DNA from: Vitreoscilla sp.
Lineage (GTDB): Bacteria; Pseudomonadota; Gammaproteobacteria; Burkholderiales; Burkholderiaceae_C
DNA length: 64,000 nucleotides
Reading direction: 5' to 3'
Assembly: GCA_018780145.1 (NCBI GenBank)
Contig: JADMKA010000009.1
Location: 18,058 to 82,057 of the forward strand
Below, piece after piece: positions 37,704 to 46,922 of the stretch. The notes below the pieces were generated by a model. That model was not told the origin of the DNA, ran no database searches, and saw only the letters and a list, made by a program, of their open reading frames with translations. The first letter of the stretch is position 1. Each line of letters begins with the position of its first letter. The position numbers and the translations under genes are program-made.

Positions 37704-38618
37704 ATGCCCGACCAGTCCGACCTGACCCCACCCCCCCTGGCCGGCGCCGGCGGCTGCGGCTGCCCCTGGCATGCCCGGCGGCGCTTCACCGGCGGCCTGC
37801 TGACGCTCGGCATGCTGGGGCCGCTGGCCGCCTGGGGCCAGGACGGCGTGCGGGGCGACGTGGGCCGGCAGTCCAAGTTCACCAAGCTGGTCTCTGCCGA
37901 CCAGGTGGAGCAAGCCGCCACCCAGCAGTACGGCCAGTTGAAGCGCGAGGCCTTCGCCAAGGAGGCCCTGGCGCCGGGCAGCGACCCGCAGGTGGTGCGG
38001 CTGCGCGCCATCGCCGCGCGCATCATCCCGTTCGCCGCCTCCTGGAACGGCCGCGCCGCCCAGTGGCAGTGGGAGATCAACATGATCCGCCAGAAGGACC
38101 TGAACGCCTTCTGCATGCCGGGCGGCAAGATCGCCTTCTACGCCGGCCTGTTGGCGCGGCTGCAGCTGAGCGACGACGAGGTGGCGATGATCATGGGCCA
38201 CGAGATGGCCCATGCGCTGCGCGAACATGCACGCGAACGCATGGGCAAGACGGCTGCCACCCGGATCGGTGCCGGCCTGTTCAGCTCGCTGCTGGGCCTG
38301 GGCAACCTGGGCGACGCCGCCCTGAACATGGGGGCGCAGATCCTGACCCTGAAGTTCAGCCGCGAGGACGAATCCGAGGCCGACCTGATCGGCCTGGATC
38401 TCGCCGCCCGCGCGGGCTACGACCCGCGCGCCGGCGTGACGCTGTGGCAGAAGATGACCAAGGCCGCCGAGGGTGCACCGCCGGAGTTCCTGTCCACCCA
38501 CCCGGCGTCGAACACCCGCATCCAGGAGATCGAGGCGGCGCTGCCCAAGGTCGAGCCGCTCTACGCGGCCGCGCCGCGGCCACCGAAGCGCTACGCGCCG
38601 CCGGCGGCGCGGCCCTGA
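37704..38618 (+). CDS. M48-family metalloprotease, exported (BepA/LoiP-like)
   Basis: 304-residue zinc metallopeptidase. The active site HEMAH is at residues 166-170 (MGHEMAHALREHARER), with the third zinc ligand in EDESEADLIGLDLAARAG. The N-terminus CPWHARRRFTGGLLTLGMLG resembles a twin-arginine leader, followed by AAWGQ as a cleavage site, so export may be by Tat. Periplasmic M48 enzymes of this size (YggG/LoiP type) degrade misfolded outer-membrane proteins. ATG 37704 chosen over 37686. Convergent with the Crp-like gene. Confidence 0.88.
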   Translation: MPDQSDLTPPPLAGAGGCGCPWHARRRFTGGLLTLGMLGPLAAWGQDGVRGDVGRQSKFTKLVSADQVEQAATQQYGQLKREAFAKEALAPGSDPQVVRLRAIAARIIPFAASWNGRAAQWQWEINMIRQKDLNAFCMPGGKIAFYAGLLARLQLSDDEVAMIMGHEMAHALREHARERMGKTAATRIGAGLFSSLLGLGNLGDAALNMGAQILTLKFSREDESEADLIGLDLAARAGYDPRAGVTLWQKMTKAAEGAPPEFLSTHPASNTRIQEIEAALPKVEPLYAAAPRPPKRYAPPAARP

Positions 38619-38631
38619 CGGGGCCCGTTCG

Positions 38632-39291
38632 TCACCAGCGCGGCGGCAGCCGGCCGCGCAGGCGCAGGCCCCGGCCTTCGACGAGCGCGTAGTCGCCGGT
38701 GACCAGATCCTTCATGACCCGGCTGACCATCTCGCGCGAGCAGCCCAGGTGTTGCGACATCTGGTGGTGGGTCAGGCGCTCGGCGATCCACAGGCTGCCG
38801 TCGGGCTGCAGCTCGGCGCTGGCCTCCAGCAACAGCTTCAGCCGGCCATAGACATCGTTCAGCGCGAGCTGCTTGGCCGACATGGTGGCGGCCCGGGCAC
38901 GGCGGATCACCTTGGCCAGCAGCTCGAAGGCGAAGGCCGGGTGCTCGGTGATGTGCTGGTTGAGGGTGGCGCGGGTGATCACCGCACAGGTGGTGGCCTC
39001 CAGCGTCTCCACGCTGGCCGAGCGCGGCCCGCCGTCCAGGCTCATCTCGCCCAGGTACTCGCCGGGGCCGTAGCTGCCATAGGTGATCTCGCGCTCGTTC
39101 GGCCCCTCGGAGAAGGCCCGCAGCCGGCCCGCCAGGATGATGTAGAGCGTGTCGCCGAGGTCGCCCTCCTGGATCAGCAGGGTGCCCTTGCGATAGCGCC
39201 GCACCTCGCCACGCGAGGCCAGGGCCGCCACCGCCGGTGGCAGGGCGTCGATCAGGTCGGCGGGCTGCGGCGGCTGGGCGGGGGCGGGCAT
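38632..39291 (-). CDS. Crp/Fnr-family transcriptional regulator
   Basis: 219-residue regulator. The cyclic-nucleotide-binding-type jelly roll spans about 25-140 (GTLLIQEGDLGDTLYIILAG, GEYLGEMSLDGGPRSASVET) and the helix-turn-helix is LTHHQMSQHLGCSREMVSRV near 168-187. Unlike Fnr, there is no N-terminal cysteine cluster. The phosphate-binding cassette (GEMSLDGGPRSAS) is close to that of Crp, so cAMP or a related nucleotide may bind. Targets are unknown. Confidence 0.9.
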   Translation of the reverse strand: MPAPAQPPQPADLIDALPPAVAALASRGEVRRYRKGTLLIQEGDLGDTLYIILAGRLRAFSEGPNEREITYGSYGPGEYLGEMSLDGGPRSASVETLEATTCAVITRATLNQHITEHPAFAFELLAKVIRRARAATMSAKQLALNDVYGRLKLLLEASAELQPDGSLWIAERLTHHQMSQHLGCSREMVSRVMKDLVTGDYALVEGRGLRLRGRLPPRW

Positions 39292-39328
39292 GGGCGCATG
39301 CTAGCGCCAGCCCTGCCCGCGTGCCAAT

Positions 39329-40111
39329 TCAGGCCACGGCCTGGCACGCCTCTTCGCTCATCGCACTGGCATTGGCCGCGGCGCGCTGCTGGGCCTCGGC
39401 GTCCACCTGGCAGCGCAGGGTGCCGACCAGCGGCGGCAGCATGGCCACCTGCTTGACGAGTTGGCGGATGCTGTCGGCCCCCGTCTTGGCGCGGATGTTG
39501 GCGATCTGCGTGCGCACGGTGGCGATCTTGACGCCGTTGCGCGCCGCGATGGCGTTCGGGCTGAGGCCCTCGCACAGGGCCGCCATCACCTGCTCCTCGC
39601 TCGGCGAGAGCCGGTGCTCGCGCGCGAAGCCCTGCACCGACAGGCCGCCGCAGACCTGGCGGCGCCCCAGCACCAGCAGGGTGGCCGGCACCCCAGCCAG
39701 GGCACCGAAGCCGCTGGCCGAGCCGGCGCCCAGCAAGGGCACCACCGAGATGCCGGCCCGGTGCTCGCCCTCGCCCAGCGTGAGCAGACGGCGCAGGCCG
39801 CGGTTGGTGGCCGACTGCAGCGCGCTGTGCAGCGGGGCCACATCCTTGGCCAGGCGGGCACGCAGTTCGTGGCCATGCAGTTCCAGCGGGTACTGGTCGG
39901 TCAGGCAGGCACGCGCCGCGTGGTTGGCGTGCAGCACCCGCGGGCCGTCACCCAGCAGCAGCAGGCCGTAGTCGATCTCGTCCAGCATCATCGTCATCAG
40001 CCGCGCCACCAGCGCGGCGCCGCCCCGGCGCTCGGGGCCGCAATAGCCCAGGGTCTCGGCCAGCGTGCGGGGCGCGGCCCGGGGCTCGTGGTGGACACTC
40101 GGTTCGAACAT
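39329..40111 (-). CDS. LuxR-type HTH regulator with PAS-like N-terminal domain
   Basis: 260-residue regulator. Residues 40-170 look like a PAS-type sensor (LDEIDYGLLLLGDGPRVLHA is typical). The C-terminal HTH is LSPSEEQVMAALCEGLSPNA with AARNGVKIATVRTQIANIR (about 180-225). No receiver domain or AHL-binding domain. ATG 40111 begins a normal product; upstream frame extension is not supported. It lies beside the Crp-like gene in the same orientation, 37 bases apart, and they may be co-transcribed. Confidence 0.85.
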   Translation of the reverse strand: MFEPSVHHEPRAAPRTLAETLGYCGPERRGGAALVARLMTMMLDEIDYGLLLLGDGPRVLHANHAARACLTDQYPLELHGHELRARLAKDVAPLHSALQSATNRGLRRLLTLGEGEHRAGISVVPLLGAGSASGFGALAGVPATLLVLGRRQVCGGLSVQGFAREHRLSPSEEQVMAALCEGLSPNAIAARNGVKIATVRTQIANIRAKTGADSIRQLVKQVAMLPPLVGTLRCQVDAEAQQRAAANASAMSEEACQAVA

Positions 40112-40240
40112 GGTGTGCCTCCTTGAGGCTCCGGCACAAAACCGCTCCCGAAAGGGGGTGCGCAGTTCCGGAGTCAAGCCAGCTTAGGAACGCCGGGCCT
40201 GCGCAGGGGGCCACTTTGCCTGTCACCGGATGTGACAAAT

Positions 40241-40879
40241 TCACGTCCCACCGACGTAGGGGTTGGTCCGCCGCTCCTGTCCGAAGCTGCTTTCCGGCCC
40301 GTGGCCAGGGATGAACACCGTGTCGTCGCCCATGGGCCACAGTCGCTGGGTGATGCTGGCGACCAGGGTGGCGTGGTCGCCGCCAGGGAAATCGGTGCGG
40401 CCCATCGAACCGGCGAACAGCACGTCGCCGACGAAACAACGCTTCGCCTCGGCACTGTGGAAGACCACGTGGCCCGGCGTGTGGCCCGGGCAGTGGCGCA
40501 CCGTGAGCCGGCTCTCGCCCAGGGTGAGCTCGTCGCCGTCCGCCAGCCAGCGGGTCGGGGTGAACGGCTCGGCCGGCGGGAAGCCGAACATCTTGCTCTG
40601 CTGTGGCAGCCCGTCGATCCAGAACTGGTCGCCCGGGTGCGGGCCGACGATGGGCAGGCCCAGCTCGCGGGCCAGCGTGCCGGTGCCGCCGGCGTGGTCG
40701 ATGTGGGCGTGGGTCAGCCACAGCGCGACGAGCGTCAGGCCGCGCCGGGCCACCTCGGCCTTCAGCCGCTCGACCTCGCCACCGGGGTCGATCAAGGCGG
40801 CCTGGTTCGTGCGGTCGCACCAGACGAGCGAACAGTTCTGCTGGAAGGGCGTGACGGGGATGGTGTGGTAGCGCAGCAT
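40241..40879 (-). CDS. MBL-fold hydrolase (glyoxalase II-like, YcbL type)
   Basis: 212-residue metallo-beta-lactamase-fold enzyme with zinc motif THAHIDH (His57, His59, Asp61, His62), a further ligand in HCPGHTPGHVVFH, GDVLFAGSMGRTDFPGGD and a C-terminal PGHGPES. This matches the YcbL/short glyoxalase II group that hydrolyses S-lactoylglutathione-like thioesters. Single gene. ATG 40879 (MLRYHTIPV) is preferred to the longer frame starting near 40960. Confidence 0.88.
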   Translation of the reverse strand: MLRYHTIPVTPFQQNCSLVWCDRTNQAALIDPGGEVERLKAEVARRGLTLVALWLTHAHIDHAGGTGTLARELGLPIVGPHPGDQFWIDGLPQQSKMFGFPPAEPFTPTRWLADGDELTLGESRLTVRHCPGHTPGHVVFHSAEAKRCFVGDVLFAGSMGRTDFPGGDHATLVASITQRLWPMGDDTVFIPGHGPESSFGQERRTNPYVGGT

Positions 40880-41132
40880 GGGCGAGAGTGTCCTTTGGCA
40901 ACTCAGTGTCGACCTTCGCCGCTCTGTGTCGGCTTGACCTGACGCCACCGTGGCGCCCAATGCTACCCAAGTGAGGTCTCGCCCGAGATGGTGTCGCGCA
41001 ACATGGGCTCGACACCGACGAGCCGTTCGGCGACGGCTGTCAGTTCTCGGTGCTGGCGGCCAGGCGCCATCCAGTGACCATGACCACCCGGGCCGTGCTG
41101 GGATCGCCTCGCTTGAACGAACCCGGTCGAGG
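40880..41132. other. Non-coding spacer upstream of the P450 operon end
   Basis: 253 bases with no supported gene. A 97-residue frame on the minus strand crosses it (40963-41256) but enters the reductase gene on the same strand in another frame and has no recognisable domain. Likely an untranslated trailer plus the promoter of the MBL gene. Confidence 0.35.
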
Positions 41133-42350
41133 CTAGAGGTGTTGCTTGAGCGGCACCGACGGGTCGCAGGCCAGGGGCGGTGCCGGGCTCTTGCCGGCCT
41201 CCAGCAGCTTGCGCGCTGCCATGTGATCGAGGGGCGCGTTCACGCTTTCCACACACACGAGCTGCTCGCCCAGGTAGTGCAGGATCGAGAAGCTCGCCGG
41301 CGCGGCACCGGCGCGGCGGTGCCGCGTGCCGTCGGCAGGAATCAGCCCGGCCATCTGCAGGCGCAGGCTGCCCTGCTCCGACCAGAACCAGGGCACGGCA
41401 CGGTAGGGCTCGTGCCGGCCCATCAAGGTGGCCGCCGCCGTGCGCGCCTGGTCGTTGGCGTTCTGAACCGATTCGAGCCGCAAGCGGCGGCCGCTACCGT
41501 GCGTGGGGAAGCTGGCGCAGTCGCCGATGGCAAGAATCAACGGATCGGACGTGCGCAGGCCCTCGTCCACGACGACGCCGTTGTCGCAGTCCAGCCCGGC
41601 CGCCTGCGCCAGACGCATCTCGGGTGCGGCGCCGATGCCCATCACCAGCAGGTCCACGCTGATGCACTGCCCGGCGACGGACAGGGCGGTGAGCCGGTCG
41701 CCTGCATGTTCGAACTCGCTGACCGCAACGCCCAGGCGGATGTCGATGCCGCTGGCACGGTGCGTGGCCAGCACGTGCTCGGCGAGCTCGGGTGACACGG
41801 AGCGCGAGAGCAGCCGCGGTGCGGACTCGAGCACCGTCACCGCCTTGCCCAGCGCCTGTGCGGAGGCTGCGATCTCCAGGCCGATGAAACCGCCGCCCAG
41901 CACGGTGATGCGTGGTGCCGCGCCGAGCTGTTCGCGCAGGCGCAGCGCATCGGCCGCGCTGCGCAGCACCGCGACGTTGGCCAGCGAAGGCGGCAGCGAT
42001 GGCAGCCTGCGGGCCGTGGCGCCAGTGGCCAGCACGAGCTGCCCGTAGAGCAGCGTCGCACCCGAGCGCAGCTGCACCCGTTGCGCCAGGCGGTCGATCG
42101 ACACCGCCGCGTCGCCGCGGTGCAGCGTGATTCCGGCGTCGGCGTACCAGGCTTCGGCACGGTGCAGCTGAAGTTGCTCCTGCGGGTTCTTCAAGAAGGC
42201 CTTGGACAACGGCGGCCGCTGGTACGGCAACTCGGCCTCGTCGCACACCAGGTGCACGCGTGCACCGAGGCCGGCGCTGACCAGCGCGCCGCACAGCTGC
42301 GCACCGGCGTGGCCGCCACCGATGATCACGATCGGTCCCTGCTCAGTCAT
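41133..42350 (-). CDS. FAD-dependent ferredoxin reductase (P450 redox partner)
   Basis: 405-residue flavoprotein of the putidaredoxin/rhodocoxin reductase type. FAD-binding Rossmann motif IVIIGGGHAGAQLCGALVSA (residues 7-26), NAD-binding motif VLGGGFIGLEIAASAQALGK (near 150) and the third motif LILAIGDCASFP (near 275). It transfers electrons from NADH to the [2Fe-2S] ferredoxin encoded two genes upstream. Its start overlaps the MarR stop by eight bases, so it is the last gene of the operon. Confidence 0.9.
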   Translation of the reverse strand: MTEQGPIVIIGGGHAGAQLCGALVSAGLGARVHLVCDEAELPYQRPPLSKAFLKNPQEQLQLHRAEAWYADAGITLHRGDAAVSIDRLAQRVQLRSGATLLYGQLVLATGATARRLPSLPPSLANVAVLRSAADALRLREQLGAAPRITVLGGGFIGLEIAASAQALGKAVTVLESAPRLLSRSVSPELAEHVLATHRASGIDIRLGVAVSEFEHAGDRLTALSVAGQCISVDLLVMGIGAAPEMRLAQAAGLDCDNGVVVDEGLRTSDPLILAIGDCASFPTHGSGRRLRLESVQNANDQARTAAATLMGRHEPYRAVPWFWSEQGSLRLQMAGLIPADGTRHRRAGAAPASFSILHYLGEQLVCVESVNAPLDHMAARKLLEAGKSPAPPLACDPSVPLKQHL

Positions 42351-42927
42351 CGCCGTTGTCCTCGTGGCTGCCGGTGCGGCTGCCCCGCTTCGCCGCGGCG
42401 GCGGGATAGCGCCGCGCGACGTAGCGCGCGGTAGCGGTTTCCACCGCGGGCAGGTTCTCGTGCAGGCGCTTGAGCAGGCCGATCAGCGTCTCCGTCTCGG
42501 CCGGATTCAGCACCGACAGGAAGGCGCGTTCGCGCTCCAAGGCAATGCCCAGGATCTGGTCGTGCAGTTCGCGGCCCTTCGGGGTCAGCGTGGCGATGCG
42601 CAGCCGACCATCGTCGGCGCCCAGCCCGATCGTCACCAGGCCGCGTGACTGCATGCTCTTGAAACAGCGGCTGACCGAGGCCTTGTCCATGCCGATGATG
42701 CGCGAGACCTGCTGCGCCGAGATCGAGCCGTGGATGGCCAGCAGCACCAGGCAGCGCCAGGTCTCGATGCCGACGTCGAACACGTTCAGGTAGTGCTGCG
42801 AGGCGCCGCGCGACAGCTTGTTGGCGATCCAGGTCAGGAAGGCCGGGACGTAACGTTCGAGGTCGACGTTCTGCGGCGCCGCACCCGCGGGCGGTGTTGC
42901 AGCGGCCTTGCGCCGGGACGTGGCCAT
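42343..42927 (-). CDS. MarR-family transcriptional regulator
   Basis: 194-residue winged-helix regulator with an N-terminal extension. The recognition part is ISAQQVSRIIGMDKASVSRC with wing LVTIGLGADDGRLRIATLTP. MarR proteins usually repress degradation genes for aromatic acids until the acid or its CoA ester binds. It sits within the operon, three bases after the ferredoxin gene, so it probably controls its own operon. The tandem palindromes upstream of the receptor gene (49069-49098) are the likely target. Confidence 0.9.
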   Translation of the reverse strand: MATSRRKAAATPPAGAAPQNVDLERYVPAFLTWIANKLSRGASQHYLNVFDVGIETWRCLVLLAIHGSISAQQVSRIIGMDKASVSRCFKSMQSRGLVTIGLGADDGRLRIATLTPKGRELHDQILGIALERERAFLSVLNPAETETLIGLLKRLHENLPAVETATARYVARRYPAAAAKRGSRTGSHEDNGDD

Positions 42928-42930
42928 CGC

Positions 42931-43254
42931 CTACTGCTGCCGGTGCGGGATGCGCACCACGAGGCCCTGCAGCGCGGCGGTGAGCTTGATCTGGCACGAC
43001 AGCCGGCTGGTCGGGCCGCGCTCGGCGGCGGTGCACTCGAGCATCTCCAGCTCGTTGGCAAGCGGCGCGGGCAGCCGGTCGGCCCAGGCCGGGTCGACGT
43101 AGACATGGCAGGTGGCACACATCGCCGAGCCACCGCACTCGGCGACGATGCCGGGCACGCCGGCGCCGGTGGCCGCGGCCATGACGCTGACGCCCTCGGG
43201 CGCCTCGAGGCCGCGCTCGCTGCCGTCGGCCAGGATGAAGGTGATGTCGGGCAT
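42931..43254 (-). CDS. [2Fe-2S] ferredoxin, putidaredoxin/adrenodoxin type
   Basis: 107-residue vertebrate-type (ISC) ferredoxin. Cluster ligands Cys40, Cys46, Cys49 (CGGSAMCATC) and Cys87 (SRLSCQI) follow the C-x5-C-x2-C-x37-C spacing seen in P450 partners. It should accept electrons from the reductase two genes downstream and pass them to the P450 encoded immediately upstream (30-base spacer). Confidence 0.92.
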   Translation of the reverse strand: MPDITFILADGSERGLEAPEGVSVMAAATGAGVPGIVAECGGSAMCATCHVYVDPAWADRLPAPLANELEMLECTAAERGPTSRLSCQIKLTAALQGLVVRIPHRQQ

Positions 43255-43284
43255 GGTCTGTCTCTAACGGTGATCAGGTGGCAA

Positions 43285-44484
43285 TCAGGCGGGGATGAGC
43301 CGCAACGGCAGGGTGTCCAGCGCACGCAGGGTATTGTTCAGGCGCCGGGTGTGCGGCCCGGCGAGCTCGATGCGCTTGACGCGTCGCGCCAGCGCCGTCA
43401 GCACCACCTCGCCCTCGAGCCGCGCCACCGCCTGCCCCACGCAACCGTGGATGCCGGCCCCGAAGGCCACGTGCCCGCTCGGCCGGCGCTCGATATCGTA
43501 GCGGCCCGGATCCGGCCACTTGCGCGGGTCGCGGTTGGCGGCGGCGAGCATGCACAGCACCTTGCTGTTCTCGGCCACCGGCAGCCCGGCGATCTCGCAG
43601 TCGCGCACCGCGGTGCGGAAGAAGGTCTGTGCGGTCGATTCCCAGCGCAAGCCCTCCTCGAAGGCCGGGCGGGCGAGCGCGGCGTCGGCATGCAGCCTGG
43701 CGTACTGCTCGGGGTGGTGGGCCAGCGCGTAGAGCACGTTGCCCAGGCCGTTGATGGTGGTGTCCACGCCGGCGGAGAGGAAGGAGCGCACCAGCAGCGG
43801 CGCCTGCTCGTGCGTGATCTCGCCGGCATCGGCGGCCTGGTAGATCTGGTCGCCGAAGCCGCCGGGGCGCAGGTTCTCGCGCTGGCAGTGCGCCATGATC
43901 CACTGCGTCACCGGCCCCATGCGCTCGGCGGCCTTGGCGAGCAGCGCGTTGCGCGGGCCCATCGAATTGAAGATCAGGTCGCCGTAGATCAGCAGGTTGT
44001 CGCGGCCCTCGTCGCCCACGCCCACCGCGTCGGGGAAGACCTTCAACGGGTAGATCTGCGCCAGGTCGTGGATGCCGCAGATCGTGCCCTTCTCGACGCA
44101 GCGATCGACCATCTGCTCGGCCACCGCGGTGAAGGTGGCGCGGATCTGCATCACCGCCTTCGGGCTGAGGATGCGCGACAGCACCGTGCGTGTCTGCGTG
44201 TGCAGCGGCGGGTCGGCCTCGAGGATCAGGCTCTTCGGCCGGAAGGGCGTCTCGAGGTTGAAGTTGGTCAGGCCCACGCCGGCGCCGGAGATGAAGGTGG
44301 CGTGGTCATTGAAGACCGCGTGCACCTGCTCGTGCCGGGCGCAGACCACCACGCTCGGGTAGGGCGTCAGCCGCACCACCGGCCCGGCCTCGCGCAGGTG
44401 CTCGTGCATCGGATAGGGGTCGATGAGGTTCTCGGCCGAGTAGGGGTCGATGTCCAGCTCGGGGAGGTTCGCGGTCTCGTTCAT
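43285..44484 (-). CDS. Cytochrome P450, resembling the CYP199 family
   Basis: 399-residue soluble P450. Heme-binding loop FGAGIHGCVGQAVAR with Cys348; oxygen-activating I helix FLSAGVDTTINGLGN (contains D-T-T); K-helix EEGLRWE (E-x-x-R). The N-terminal half (SLILEADPPLHTQTRT, VFPDAVGVGDEGRDN, EITHEQAPLLVRSFLSAGVD) resembles, as I recall, the CYP199 group that O-demethylates or hydroxylates para-substituted benzoates such as 4-methoxybenzoate. Both redox partners are in the same operon. Ribosome site AAAGGA before the ATG. Substrate is inference; a para-substituted aromatic acid is the best guess. Confidence 0.88.
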   Translation of the reverse strand: MNETANLPELDIDPYSAENLIDPYPMHEHLREAGPVVRLTPYPSVVVCARHEQVHAVFNDHATFISGAGVGLTNFNLETPFRPKSLILEADPPLHTQTRTVLSRILSPKAVMQIRATFTAVAEQMVDRCVEKGTICGIHDLAQIYPLKVFPDAVGVGDEGRDNLLIYGDLIFNSMGPRNALLAKAAERMGPVTQWIMAHCQRENLRPGGFGDQIYQAADAGEITHEQAPLLVRSFLSAGVDTTINGLGNVLYALAHHPEQYARLHADAALARPAFEEGLRWESTAQTFFRTAVRDCEIAGLPVAENSKVLCMLAAANRDPRKWPDPGRYDIERRPSGHVAFGAGIHGCVGQAVARLEGEVVLTALARRVKRIELAGPHTRRLNNTLRALDTLPLRLIPA

Positions 44485-44504
44485 CGTTCGTCCTTTCGAT
44501 GCGT

Positions 44505-45218
44505 TCAGTGCACGGCCATGCCGACCAGGCGTTCGAGGGTGGCGCTGTCGTGGCGCAGCGCCTGCGCGTCCGCGGCGTGCACCACGGCGCCGCGCTCCAC
44601 CACCAGGGCGCGGTCGGCGTAGCCGAGCGCCTCCTGCACCTGTTGCTCGACGATCACCACCGTGATGCCCATGTCGCGGCTCAGGCGCGCGAAGGCGGCG
44701 AGCAACTCCTGGCGGATCAGCGGGGCCAGGCCCTCGAGCGGCTCGTCGAGCAGCAGCAGGCGCGGTTGGCCCAGCAGCGTGCGCGCCACCGACAGCATCT
44801 GCTGCTCGCCGCCGGAGAGCTGCGCGCCGCCGTTGCGGCGCCGCTCGGCCAGCCGCGGGAAGAGCGCATAAGCCTCGTCGAGCGCGCTGCGCGGGCGGCG
44901 CTTGCAGCCGGCGAGCAGGTTCTCCTCGACCGTCAGCGTGGGGAAGATGTCGCGTGTCTGCGGCACCAGGCCGAGACCGCGCTGCGCGCGCTGGTGCGGC
45001 GCGAGACCGGCGAGGTCCTCGCCATCGAAGACGATGCGCCCGTGCGTGAGTTCCGCGAGGCCCATCACGGCCGACAAGGTCGTCGTCTTCCCCACGCCGT
45101 TGCGGCCGATGATGGCGAGCTTCTCCTGCGGCATGACGGCCAGACTCAGGCCGTTGAGCACGGTGACCGGGCCGTAGCCGGCGACCACGTCCTGCAGTTC
45201 GAGCAGCGGTGTCGTCAT
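44505..45218 (-). CDS. Branched-chain-amino-acid-type ABC importer ATPase (LivF-like)
   Basis: 237-residue ATPase: Walker A GRNGVGKTT, signature LSGGEQQMLSVART, Walker B RLLLLDEPLEGLAP. LivF class by size and by the short region after the signature. ATG 45218 (MTTPLLELQD) chosen; the longer frame overlaps the next gene. It lies one base after the LivG-like stop and 20 bases before the P450 start. HAAT-family importers often carry aromatic acids instead of amino acids when placed in catabolic operons. Confidence 0.92.
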   Translation of the reverse strand: MTTPLLELQDVVAGYGPVTVLNGLSLAVMPQEKLAIIGRNGVGKTTTLSAVMGLAELTHGRIVFDGEDLAGLAPHQRAQRGLGLVPQTRDIFPTLTVEENLLAGCKRRPRSALDEAYALFPRLAERRRNGGAQLSGGEQQMLSVARTLLGQPRLLLLDEPLEGLAPLIRQELLAAFARLSRDMGITVVIVEQQVQEALGYADRALVVERGAVVHAADAQALRHDSATLERLVGMAVH

Positions 45219-45219
45219 C

Positions 45220-45963
45220 TCACTGCCCCAGGTAGGCGGCGCGCACGCGCGCGTCGCTGCGGATCGCCTCGGGCGTACCGTCGGCGAGCACCGCGCCGTC
45301 GGCAAGGACGACGATGCGCTTCGCGAAGCGGAACACCAGATCCATGTCGTGCTCGATGATCAGCACGGCGAGTTCCTTCGGCAGCGCGGCCAGCGCCGTC
45401 AGCAGGCGTGCGCCTTCGCCCTGCGGCACGCCGGCCATCGGCTCGTCGAGCAGCAGCACGCGCGGGCGCAGCGCCAGCGCGAGCGCGAGTTCCACCAGCC
45501 GCTGCTCGCCGTAGGCCAGGCGCTCCGTCGGCCAGGCGGCGTGTTCGCCCAGGCCCAGTTCGCGCAGCAGCGCCTGGGCCTCGGCGGCAAGCACCGGGTA
45601 GCCGTCGATCGAGCGCCAGGCGCGGCCGGTCAGGCCCTCGCGTTCGAACAGCGCCAGCTCGATCTGCCGCTGCACCGGCAGGTGCGGCGCCAGCGTGGTG
45701 ATCTGGAAGGTGCGCGCCAGGCCGGCGCGCACACGCAGCGCCTGCGCGCGCCGCGTCACGTCCTCGCCGGCCAGCCACACGCTGCCCGAGCTCGGCGCCA
45801 CCGTGCCGCTGATCTGGTTGACCAGCGTGGTCTTGCCGGCCCCGTTCGGGCCGATCAGCGCGAGCCGGTCGCCGGCGTGCAGTTGCAGCGAGACACTGCG
45901 CGTGACGTGCAGGCCGCCGTAGTGCTTGTCGAGCGCCCGAGTCTCCAGGATGACGCTGCTCAT
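45220..45963 (-). CDS. Branched-chain-amino-acid-type ABC importer ATPase (LivG-like)
   Basis: 247-residue ATPase of the LivG class: Walker A GPNGAGKTT, GLARTFQITTLAPHLPV, and Walker B VLLLDEPMAGVPQGEG. The signature region reads LAYGEQRLVELALAL rather than LSGGQ, as usual in LivG. It shares an ATGA-type overlap with the LivM-like permease upstream. ATP hydrolysis drives import with the LivF-like protein. Confidence 0.92.
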   Translation of the reverse strand: MSSVILETRALDKHYGGLHVTRSVSLQLHAGDRLALIGPNGAGKTTLVNQISGTVAPSSGSVWLAGEDVTRRAQALRVRAGLARTFQITTLAPHLPVQRQIELALFEREGLTGRAWRSIDGYPVLAAEAQALLRELGLGEHAAWPTERLAYGEQRLVELALALALRPRVLLLDEPMAGVPQGEGARLLTALAALPKELAVLIIEHDMDLVFRFAKRIVVLADGAVLADGTPEAIRSDARVRAAYLGQ

Positions 45964-46922
45964 GCCTTGGCCCCCCAGCGAGAGCGCAGCCAGCCCCGGG
46001 CCTTCTGCGGCGGCAGCAGCACCACCACCATCAGCGCGGCGCCGATGATGAAGAGCCAGTGGTACGGGTTGATCGACGCCGCCGTGTGGTGCAGCAGCGT
46101 GAACACGACGGCACCGATCAGCGCGCCGTGCAGGCGGCCGGCGCCGCCGAGGATGAGCATCACCAGCGCCTCGGCCGAGAGCGCGAAGGACAGGCTGTCC
46201 AGCCCGACGATGGCATTGGTCTGCGCCGACAGCGCCCCGGCCGCACCGGCCAGCGCGCCGGCCAGCGTGTACATCGCCAGCAGGCGGCGCAGCACCGGCG
46301 TGCCCAGCGCGGCCATGCGCGCGCGGCTCTCGTGGATGCCGCGTACCGCCAGGCCGAAGGGCGAATCGACGACGCGGCGCGCCACGTACAGGCCCAGCGC
46401 GAGGATGGCGATGGCGTAGAGCGCTGCCGTCTTGCCCTCGAGGTCGAAGGCGAAGCGGCCGAGCAGCGGGCCCATCGTGAAGCCGGACAGTCCGTCGTCG
46501 CCGCCGGTCCAGTCGCGCGCCTTCTGCACGAGGCTGGCGGCGATCTGCGCCACCGCCACCGTGAGCATCAGGAAGGTGAAGCCGTGATAGCGCAGCAGGA
46601 AGGCGCCCGAGGCCAGGGCGAGCAGGGCACCGGCGCCTGTGCCCACCGCCAGGCCGAGCAAGGGCTCGCCGCTGGCCTTCAACGCGAAGAGGCCGGCCGC
46701 ATACGCGCCGGCGCCGAACAGCGCCGCATGGCCCAGCGTTGCCAGGCCGGCGATGCCGACGACGAGATCGAGCGAGAGCACGAACAGCGCCGTGATGGCC
46801 ATGCGCGTGAGCAGGCCGAGTTGGTCGGGCAGCGCCCACCACGCGATCAGCCCGATGGCCAGCACGAGCAGCGGGGAGCGCCAGGCCGGGGCCACGCGCG
46901 GGGCGGACGAATCGGCGCTCAT
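45960..46922 (-). CDS. Branched-chain-amino-acid-type ABC importer permease (LivM-like)
   Basis: 320-residue permease with about 8-10 hydrophobic helices. Family stretches: GLATLGHAALFGAGAYAAGL, TFLMLTVAVAQIAASLVQKA, and the conserved RGIHESRARMAALGTPV coupling loop. N-terminal extension of about 15 residues. Overlaps the LivH-like gene stop and the LivG-like start by four bases each, showing tight coupling. Confidence 0.92.
   Translation of the reverse strand: MSADSSAPRVAPAWRSPLLVLAIGLIAWWALPDQLGLLTRMAITALFVLSLDLVVGIAGLATLGHAALFGAGAYAAGLFALKASGEPLLGLAVGTGAGALLALASGAFLLRYHGFTFLMLTVAVAQIAASLVQKARDWTGGDDGLSGFTMGPLLGRFAFDLEGKTAALYAIAILALGLYVARRVVDSPFGLAVRGIHESRARMAALGTPVLRRLLAMYTLAGALAGAAGALSAQTNAIVGLDSLSFALSAEALVMLILGGAGRLHGALIGAVVFTLLHHTAASINPYHWLFIIGAALMVVVLLPPQKARGWLRSRWGAKA

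Noticed and set aside
40963..41256. 97-residue minus-strand frame in the spacer beyond the P450 operon
   Set aside because: No domain, no ribosome site, and it runs into the reductase gene in another frame.
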